Notes under the pieces: model-generated
What the model was told of the DNA's origin: nothing
The model's input: the letters and a program-made list of their open reading frames with translations, nothing else
Database searches by the model: none
Translations under genes and position numbers: made by a program
Assembly (NCBI GenBank): GCA_964425745.1
Contig: CAYRNW010000011.1
Coordinates: forward strand, 8,721-72,720
Direction of reading: 5' to 3'
DNA length: 64,000 nucleotides
Origin: CALCNS01 sp964425745
GTDB lineage: Bacteria; Bacillota; JAAYKD01
Part shown: piece by piece, positions 58,675 to 64,000 of the stretch
How positions within the stretch are numbered: position 1 is the stretch's first letter
How the letters are laid out: every line of letters begins with the position of its first letter

Positions 58675-59826
58675 ATGGATCAATCAAAAAGAGACGAGCT
58701 GCTTGAACAAGGCTTTGCCATTGCTTATTGCGCCGGGTATTACGATGCAGAGAGGCGCCGCTATGCTTATGGCGTAATTATGATCGACGAAAAACACCAG
58801 GAGCATGAAATTTGCGGCTCCGGCATGAATCAAAAGTATCTCGATGCACAGGCTGTTGCCGGTGAAATTTTTGGCGTTTTGAATGCAATGGATTGGGCGG
58901 TTTCTAACGGATACGATAAACTCATCATTTTTAACCAATCCGAGCAAATTGGAAAATGGATAGCAGATGAGCTGAGGCCTGAAGGGCGTGCTGCCAAAAT
59001 GCTACACATCATCTATGAGACAAAATATGCTGAAGTTTTGCAATGTGAAATTCAAACCGTGCAAGAGGATGATAAATATATTTTAAAAGCTATTGAGTAT
59101 TCGAAGAAACCACTTACGGAAGGAAAGAGGATTCCGGTGTCAGGGGATCATTGGTTTCTGACTGAAGCAATCGGTGTCGAAACGATTTCGAATGTCATAG
59201 AAAGCATGAAAACTGACTGTGATTCTTTGATTGTACAAAAGCAAGAAGGAAATAGCAAGGTTTGTTACAGTTTGACAATGGACACGGACCATTTAATAGT
59301 AACGCAGTACACGACCTCGAAGCAACGTTTATTGGTTCGCGGCGCAGATTCTATCTTGTTTCAAATCTTTGTAACGTATTTAAATGAGCATGCGGATATC
59401 GAAATTGAAAAAGTTTTAAGCGATGCATATCGTAAACGGATTGACTCCCTTGTCCTTGATCAAGAAGTGGCCGTCTTTTTCCCGACGGTATCGCCAAAGT
59501 TTTCCAAAAAGGCAGAGCGTTTGGTGCGGCAGGGGGTCATCCATTTAAGCCATTTTACGGAAAGGGACGGATATTTCCGCTATGTTTTGCCAATTATAAA
59601 AGCTAGAGCTGCCTGGTTGAAAGAGCATGTCAGTGAGACAGAAGTTGTGGAGGATCTGGAGGAGTATTACAAGCGCATGTTGGGCTACAAGGGAGCGGTG
59701 AAAAGTTCAAAAGACCTGTTGCAAGGTCTCGCTACTTCTCCGCGCATTGCAAATAAAGAAGACGCCGATACCCTCATCCGTAATACCTTGTATGATCTCA
59801 ATGCGAGCGTTGTGATGTTGAAATAA
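58675..59826 (+). CDS. Degenerate RNase H domain fused to RnlA-like toxin region
   Basis: In this 383-residue protein, residues 1 to about 125 follow the RNase HI fold (AIAYCAGYYDAERRRYAYGVIMI, DAQAVAGEIFGVLNAMDWA, KLIIFNQSEQIGKWI). The first catalytic Asp of the TDGS motif reads CAGY, and the third (TDS) reads NQS; only the middle Glu remains, so nuclease activity is doubtful. Residues about 150-250 resemble the repeated TBP-like domain of RnlA toxins (DHLIVTQYTTSKQRLLVRG.DSILFQIF), and the rest is helical, possibly HEPN-like. RnlA is an antiphage mRNA endoribonuclease. No RnlB antitoxin is adjacent. The start has GAGAGGAAG upstream. Confidence 0.6.
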   Translation: MDQSKRDELLEQGFAIAYCAGYYDAERRRYAYGVIMIDEKHQEHEICGSGMNQKYLDAQAVAGEIFGVLNAMDWAVSNGYDKLIIFNQSEQIGKWIADELRPEGRAAKMLHIIYETKYAEVLQCEIQTVQEDDKYILKAIEYSKKPLTEGKRIPVSGDHWFLTEAIGVETISNVIESMKTDCDSLIVQKQEGNSKVCYSLTMDTDHLIVTQYTTSKQRLLVRGADSILFQIFVTYLNEHADIEIEKVLSDAYRKRIDSLVLDQEVAVFFPTVSPKFSKKAERLVRQGVIHLSHFTERDGYFRYVLPIIKARAAWLKEHVSETEVVEDLEEYYKRMLGYKGAVKSSKDLLQGLATSPRIANKEDADTLIRNTLYDLNASVVMLK

Positions 59827-59876
59827 AGGGAAGCCTTCTTTATAAAATAGCATAATCATTGTTATTACAGAAGGAG

Positions 59877-59945
59877 ACCGTTACCAAGACAGTTAATAAC
59901 ACCGTTACCAAGACTGTTTATAACAACGTAAACATGATAGTTAAC
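59877..59945 (+). repeat. 24-base tandem repeats
   Basis: ACCGTTACCAAGACAGTTAA.TAAC and ACCGTTACCAAGACTGTTTA.TAAC are two 24-base units (59877 and 59901), followed by a degenerate 21-base unit (AACGTAAACATGATAGTTAAC). In one frame they read TVTKTVNN-TVTKTVYN-NVNMIVN. AGAAGGAG lies just before them, but there is no good start codon. A terminator follows. Confidence 0.75.
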
Positions 59946-59956
59946 ATGACCAATTG

Positions 59957-59993
59957 AAAAAGCCAACGGGTTTTAAAACCGTCGGCTTTTTTT
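59957..59993 (+). terminator. Rho-independent terminator
   Basis: AAAAAGCCaACGG and CCGTcGGCTTTTTTT form a strong hairpin. It ends the RnlA-like transcript after the tandem repeats. Confidence 0.88.
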
Positions 59994-60028
59994 ATTGACT
60001 TTTTACTTACAACTAACGCTATGGATGG

Positions 60029-60664
60029 TTAAATTTCGCACGAGGGGTCAGACCCCTCGTGCGAAAATAATTGCCAAACTTGTTCGGCGAGTCGTAAGAC
60101 GCAGTCGCGAGTTACTCGTATCGGAGGGCAGGGAATCCCTTCGCATTCGCAGGGCTGTTCGGCTATCCTGTGCGCAAATTTTTCAATCGTCGCCGCCGAT
60201 AGCCCGGGCATCGCTTCACCCTTGGCTGCCAATAGAGCAGGCTGAACTTGATCTGTCCACCATGGTTCGTGCATTTGCTGGTAATCGAAACGGAAGCAGT
60301 CATCCCATCCTGCTCCAAACTTGGAGATTTTGGGCAGATCCAGCTGCTTCATTTCCATCCATATCTCGTCGTGCTCCCCGGCGTCCCAAGCAATATCTGT
60401 GAGCAAGTGAATATAATATCCTAACCAAAGATCTGCATCGGCGCTATCCGGACGAGAATCATAAAATTCCCACGCCTGTTCCGCCCACACTGCTAAATTT
60501 TTATGCCGCACATGCCGTCCCCATCGCTCCTCTTTTGGAACATTCCCCGCAAAGTGGACGCTATCGGGCGCGATACACCCAGTATAAAAAGGGGATAGCC
60601 GTTGCACCTGCAAGCGCTCCCTTAACACATGCCCGACGAATAAATGCATCATTTCGCTGGCCAT
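60029..60664 (-). CDS. Zinc-dependent phospholipase C-like protein
   Basis: The 211-residue protein resembles the zinc-dependent PLC family: SEMMHLFVGHVL near the start, IAPDSVHF, a central WLGYYIHLLTDIAWD helix with metal His/Asp, and HDEIW. There is no signal peptide, unlike secreted clostridial phospholipases, so it is probably a cytoplasmic hydrolase of unknown substrate. The final residues (FSHEGSDPSCEI) are encoded by a family C repeat, so the native C-terminus has been replaced or extended. GGAGATT lies upstream of the ATG. Confidence 0.78.
   Translation of the reverse strand: MASEMMHLFVGHVLRERLQVQRLSPFYTGCIAPDSVHFAGNVPKEERWGRHVRHKNLAVWAEQAWEFYDSRPDSADADLWLGYYIHLLTDIAWDAGEHDEIWMEMKQLDLPKISKFGAGWDDCFRFDYQQMHEPWWTDQVQPALLAAKGEAMPGLSAATIEKFAHRIAEQPCECEGIPCPPIRVTRDCVLRLAEQVWQLFSHEGSDPSCEI
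60034..60066 (+). repeat. Family C palindrome, perfect 33-bp copy
   Basis: TTTCGCACGAGGGGTC, a central A, and GACCCCTCGTGCGAAA: perfect 16-bp arms. It encodes the last residues of the overlapping zinc phospholipase-like gene on the minus strand. Confidence 0.95.
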
Positions 60665-60684
60665 TGTAATCTCCTTCGACTCAT

Positions 60685-61806
60685 CTACATGATTTTTGCT
60701 ATGATTTGCGATGCTAAAACCACGCAGATCAAGGCAATGGGATAGGTTGCAGCGTACGCCGCAGCCACTTGATCGGTTCCGGCGACCGTAATTAAGGTGC
60801 CCAGAGCCGGGGTGCTGGTCATGCCGCCGCAGATTGCCCCAAGATTATCGAGCAGGTTTAGTTTGAAAATATTTTTTGCCATGAAGTAGCCAATCACCAT
60901 TGGCAGTAGGGTAATCATAGCACCGATTAAGAATAAGCCCACACCATGCTCCTGCACAACCGCCACGAATCCGCTACCAGCGCCGGTTCCCGCACCGATT
61001 AAGAAGAGCATTAGCCCTAATTCACGTAAGGTTTCCAAGGTTTTCTTGGGCACACCGAGCGAATAGGTACCGATATGTCCAAAATGGCCGAATATAAGTC
61101 CTGCTAATAAGGGACCGCCTGAGGTTCCTAAGCTGAATTCAGCACCTCCGGGTAAGGGGACTACGATTCTGCCCAGCCATAGACCAATAAAAAGGGCAAG
61201 CGTCAATTGGAGCATGCCGGAAGCGTCGAAAACGCGATATTTTGAGCCGTTCGTAGGAGCGCTGCTTTCTTCTTCTGAAGGTTGCATGAGTTTGCTGCGT
61301 TCGCTATCCATATTATAGCGGCCGAATTTTGGTATGAGTTGGACAAAAAGCACGACACCGATGACGCCAAAGGGATAAGCGATACCGTAGCCAACCGAGG
61401 CAAGATCGCTGCCGGTGGCTTCGATGGCAGCGGCCAAGCCAGGTGTCGAGGTTAAAGCGCCTGACATCATACCAATTGCTAAAGGAGTGGGGAGGTCGAA
61501 AAATGAGATGACGGCCATGGTTGAGACAGCGCCAACTATGATAATACTAACGCCTAAAATGACATAAGCAATTGCTTGCTTCCTGAATCCGCGAAAAAAG
61601 ACAGGTCCGGCAATGTAACCAACCGCTCCCACAAAACAGGCTAAGCCGAAATCTTTAATTAATGAAGGCACTAAGAATCCATAATGGCCAAACACCAGGG
61701 CAACCAGCAAAACACCGGAAGTACCCAGTTGCAAGCCGTTGATTTTAATATTGCCCAAAAAATACCCTAAGGCGGCTATCAAAAAGACTAACATCACTGC
61801 AGGCAA
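60685..61806 (-). CDS. Aspartate/alanine exchanger-family transporter
   Basis: A 373-residue, 10-12 helix carrier with the duplicated Asp-Al_Ex domain: GTSGVLLVALVFGHYG...SGALTSTPGLAAA in the first half and GTSGGPLLAGLIFGHFG...GGMTSTPALGTL in the second. Family members exchange aspartate for alanine or carry related acids; the TrkA-C regulatory domains found between the halves of larger members are absent. The start is TTG at 61806, with AAAGGAG about nine bases upstream. Confidence 0.85.
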   Translation of the reverse strand: MPAVMLVFLIAALGYFLGNIKINGLQLGTSGVLLVALVFGHYGFLVPSLIKDFGLACFVGAVGYIAGPVFFRGFRKQAIAYVILGVSIIIVGAVSTMAVISFFDLPTPLAIGMMSGALTSTPGLAAAIEATGSDLASVGYGIAYPFGVIGVVLFVQLIPKFGRYNMDSERSKLMQPSEEESSAPTNGSKYRVFDASGMLQLTLALFIGLWLGRIVVPLPGGAEFSLGTSGGPLLAGLIFGHFGHIGTYSLGVPKKTLETLRELGLMLFLIGAGTGAGSGFVAVVQEHGVGLFLIGAMITLLPMVIGYFMAKNIFKLNLLDNLGAICGGMTSTPALGTLITVAGTDQVAAAYAATYPIALICVVLASQIIAKIM

Positions 61807-62247
61807 ACGAATCGACTCCTTTATTGCGGGGATTGTGAATATACGTTGAAATCTAAAGGTTATGGTTCAACAACCACCTCCGTAGTCCCTTCAATTCAGC
61901 GCTTGGGACATCTTGAAGAACGAAAGGAGAAATTTGCATTTGGGGTTGGGGAAGGAGTTGATGATGGGGTTGGGGACGGTTCTCTGCTGCTGAAAATTAC
62001 CAATAAAATGGAATAGTAGTAGAGTAGAGTAGGGTAAATGTTTAATCGTTTTAAGAGACAGATGTCATTTAATTTTATAGATAATAAGAACCCTGAAAGC
62101 CTGGAAAATAACTGGAAAAAATCGAAGGCAGAGAACCGTCCCCATAAAACCCATAAACTGTCCCTTATTTATTTGAGAAAACATGGTATAATGAGTTAAG
62201 TTACAGTTAATAATCCGCAATTATAGTGACCACTAAGAGGTGATTTC
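61807..62247. other. Divergent intergenic region with long family A repeat and promoter
   Basis: A family A element with both ends (61970-62145) is about 175 bp long; the inner part contains TTACCAATAAAATGG and then about 100 unrelated bases with GAGTAGAGTAG. An extended -10 element TGGTATAAT lies at 62184-62192, preceding the response-regulator gene by about 55 bases, with no good -35. AGAGGTG precedes the ATG at 62248. No gene seen. Confidence 0.7.
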
Positions 62248-62922
62248 ATGTTTCACATACTTGTCGTCGATGATGATAAAAACACACGCAAACTCATGCA
62301 AGCTTGGCTGGAGGCGGAGCATTACACCGTCTTTACTGCCGAAAACGGAGAAGACGCCCTGAAGATGCTCGAGCAAGAACACATCGACCTGGTTGTTTTA
62401 GATATTATGATGCCAAAAATCGATGGCTACATGTTCACGCGCACTCTGAGATCCACCCTGAACACCCTGCCCATCCTCATGGTTTCAGCAAAACAACTCC
62501 CAGCCGACCGTAAGCAAGGTTTTCTGGTGGGCACCGATGACTACATGACCAAGCCGGTGGACCCCGAGGAAATGCTTCTGCGCATCAAGGCACTGTTGCG
62601 CCGTGCCCAAATTGTCAGTGAGCGCCGCATTAACATCGGCGAAGTCACCCTCGATTACGATTCCTTCACCGTCACTAGAGCCGGCGAAACTCAAGTGCTC
62701 CCCCAAAAAGAATTCCTCTTACTCTACAAACTACTCTCTTACCCAAGTAAAATCTTTACTCGCATTCAACTCATGGATGAAATTTGGGGGATCGACAGCG
62801 ATACCAACTGGGAAACCATCACTGTGCACATCAATCGGCTACGCAAACGCTTTGAAAACTACCCCGAATTCAGCATTGAATCTGTCCGCGGACTCGGCTA
62901 CAAGGCGGTGAAAAATTCATGA
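62248..62922 (+). CDS. Response regulator, OmpR/PhoB family
   Basis: A 224-residue two-component regulator. The receiver domain (1-115) has the acidic pocket VVDDDKNTRK, the phospho-Asp in LVVLDIMMPKIDG, the Thr/Ser LMVSAK and Lys in MTKPVDPEEM. The winged-helix domain (about 125-224) contains LPQKEFLLLYKLLSYP, IWGIDSDTNWETITVHINRLRKRF and SVRGLGYKA. The partner kinase gene overlaps by four bases (ATGA). Confidence 0.95.
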   Translation: MFHILVVDDDKNTRKLMQAWLEAEHYTVFTAENGEDALKMLEQEHIDLVVLDIMMPKIDGYMFTRTLRSTLNTLPILMVSAKQLPADRKQGFLVGTDDYMTKPVDPEEMLLRIKALLRRAQIVSERRINIGEVTLDYDSFTVTRAGETQVLPQKEFLLLYKLLSYPSKIFTRIQLMDEIWGIDSDTNWETITVHINRLRKRFENYPEFSIESVRGLGYKAVKNS

Positions 62923-63941
62923 AAAACACCCTGCCTCGCTTCGGTCTGATCACCCTAGCTTTTTCGGCCCTCGTTTTCATCATCCAATCGGTTACCCTCA
63001 TCATCACCGGCCTGCTTTTTATGGCCCTCTACCATTTTGGCTTCATCGCTGTTCACAACATCTGGACTCCGCTCATCGTCATGGCCCTCTTTTCGCTAAT
63101 ACTCGGCACCATCATTTCCCTCTTTTTCAGCAAACGCCCCTTGCGGCCGATCAACGCAATTATCGACGGGCTCAATAAATTAGCGAAGGGCGACTATGAG
63201 GCGCGTATTGACCTGGGTAAACTTCACGGTGCCAAGGAATTGACCAACAGCTTCAACACACTGGCCACCGAACTACAAAATACCGAAATGTTACGCTCTG
63301 ACTTCGTTAACAACTTCTCGCACGAATTTAAAACCCCCATTGTTTCGATCAGCGGCTTTGCCAACCTCCTACAAAAGGTGGACCTACCCGAAGAACAACG
63401 CCGCGAATACCTGCAAATCATCGCTGAAGAAGCCAATCGTCTTGCCGACATGGCCACTAGTGTGATGAACCTCACCAAAATTGAAAATCAAAGCATCCTC
63501 ACCGATGTTAAGACGTATAACCTCTCGGAACAGCTGCGCACTTGCATTTTGCTTTTAGAGAAAAGATGGAGTGCCAAGCAACTCGTTTTTGAGGCAGACT
63601 TCGCTGAACAACAAATCACCGCTAACGAAGAACTGCTTAAACAAATGTGGATCAACCTCATCGATAACGCTATAAAATTCGCGAACCCGGGCGGTACTGT
63701 CAAAATCAGCATTGAGCAACAAGATAGCCGCTGTGCCGTCTCTATTTGTAACACTGGCCCACGCATACCGGAGGAAGAGCAAAAGCGTATCTTCCAAAAA
63801 TTCTACCAAAGCGATGATTCGCATAGTGGCGAAGGCATTGGCTTAGGGTTGAGCATTGTCAAGAAGATCGCCAACCTGCACAATGCCAACATTGCCGTCG
63901 ATAGCAACGATCAATCCACCACCTTCACCGTCAAATTTTAA
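62919..63941 (+). CDS. Sensor histidine kinase with HAMP domain
   Basis: In this 340-residue kinase, two N-terminal membrane helices enclose a very short external loop, so it may sense the membrane itself. A HAMP domain (about 70-120: RPINAIIDGLNKLAKGDYEARI) leads to the phospho-His in NNFSHEFKTPIVSISGF. The ATPase part has the N box WINLIDNAIKFA, a G1-like CNTGPRIPEEEQKRIFQKFYQ and G2 GEGIGLGLSIVKKI. The signal is unknown. A partial family C repeat follows the stop. Confidence 0.94.
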   Translation: MKNTLPRFGLITLAFSALVFIIQSVTLIITGLLFMALYHFGFIAVHNIWTPLIVMALFSLILGTIISLFFSKRPLRPINAIIDGLNKLAKGDYEARIDLGKLHGAKELTNSFNTLATELQNTEMLRSDFVNNFSHEFKTPIVSISGFANLLQKVDLPEEQRREYLQIIAEEANRLADMATSVMNLTKIENQSILTDVKTYNLSEQLRTCILLLEKRWSAKQLVFEADFAEQQITANEELLKQMWINLIDNAIKFANPGGTVKISIEQQDSRCAVSICNTGPRIPEEEQKRIFQKFYQSDDSHSGEGIGLGLSIVKKIANLHNANIAVDSNDQSTTFTVKF

Positions 63942-63943
63942 AG

Positions 63944-63961
63944 TTGGGGTCTGACCCCTCG
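63944..63961 (+). repeat. Family C repeat, partial
   Basis: TTGGGGTCTGACCCCTCG is the core hairpin of family C, directly after the histidine-kinase stop codon. Confidence 0.75.
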
Positions 63962-64000
63962 TATTATAAAGTAGTAGTAGAATTGTCCTAGTCCAAGGAA

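Noticed and set aside
34044..62145. Recurring palindromes as a CRISPR array
   Set aside because: Copies are scattered singly over tens of kilobases, differ in sequence, lack regular spacers, and no cas gene is present.

Overview
The window looks like chromosomal DNA from an anaerobic, low-to-medium GC Gram-positive bacterium, probably a Clostridia-type Firmicute. The evidence is strong AGGAGG-type ribosome sites (with some TTG/GTG starts), sigma-A promoters, an oxygen-sensitive class III ribonucleotide reductase, a ferredoxin-linked 2-oxoacid oxidoreductase, lipoproteins with short Gram-positive signal peptides, and S-layer (SLH) surface proteins. No species can be named from the sequence alone.

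Layout. 1-12.8 kb: end of an amino-acid ABC ATPase, a UMF1-type transporter with a phosphodiesterase, an HD protein, nrdG-nrdD behind a consensus promoter with an NrdR-like box, a methyltransferase, a CDGSH iron-sulfur protein, a phosphoribosyltransferase, a chromate transporter, HAD phosphatases (one fused to a uridine-kinase-like domain) and an arsenate reductase. 12.85-13.82 kb: a REP-associated tyrosine transposase (RAYT) bracketed by inverted ends. 14-22 kb: a duplicated-domain lipoprotein, ApbE, an FMN reductase, uvsE, a TspO-like protein, lactate permease and a lipoprotein hydrolase. 22-27 kb: a CDF metal transporter behind a likely Ni/Co riboswitch, then an XRE regulator / ImmA-IrrE protease / SRAP operon divergent from a Y-family DNA polymerase. 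27-34 kb: a Cys/Met PLP enzyme, a MATE pump, tRNA-Ala, an AbiE toxin-antitoxin locus with a broken toxin, a HhH-GPD glycosylase, a YdeI protein, dcd and a methyltransferase. 34-40 kb: a two-gene ABC exporter behind an attenuator-like leader, and an SLH protein. 40-50.6 kb: a catabolic island (RraA-like, D-aminoacylase, allantoinase/hydantoinase, hydantoin racemase, 2-oxoacid:ferredoxin oxidoreductase, aminotransferase, PAS-AraC regulator). 50.7-64 kb: a large SLH protein, a GNAT acetyltransferase, a Nat-type ABC pair, a P-loop kinase-like protein, a degenerate RNase H / RnlA-like protein, a zinc phospholipase-like protein, an Asp/Ala exchanger-type carrier and a two-component system.

The dominant unexplained signal is a dense population of palindromic repeats. 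Family A has ends TTGGGGACGGTTCTCT / AGAGAACCGTCCCCAA; seven copies are 72 bp or very close to it, and the same ends bracket the RAYT gene. Families B and C are 33-bp perfect hairpins built round GGGGAC-A-GTCCCC and GGGGTC-A-GACCCC. Several copies lie inside genes in frame and supply protein sequence: a linker fusing two oxidoreductase subunits, part of an ABC ATPase domain, part of an SLH motif, and the C-terminus of a phospholipase-like protein. This points to a repeat system that has been mobile in this genome and has remodelled proteins.

The second notable system is the XRE / metalloprotease / SRAP / Y-polymerase locus, which resembles a protease-triggered DNA-damage switch.
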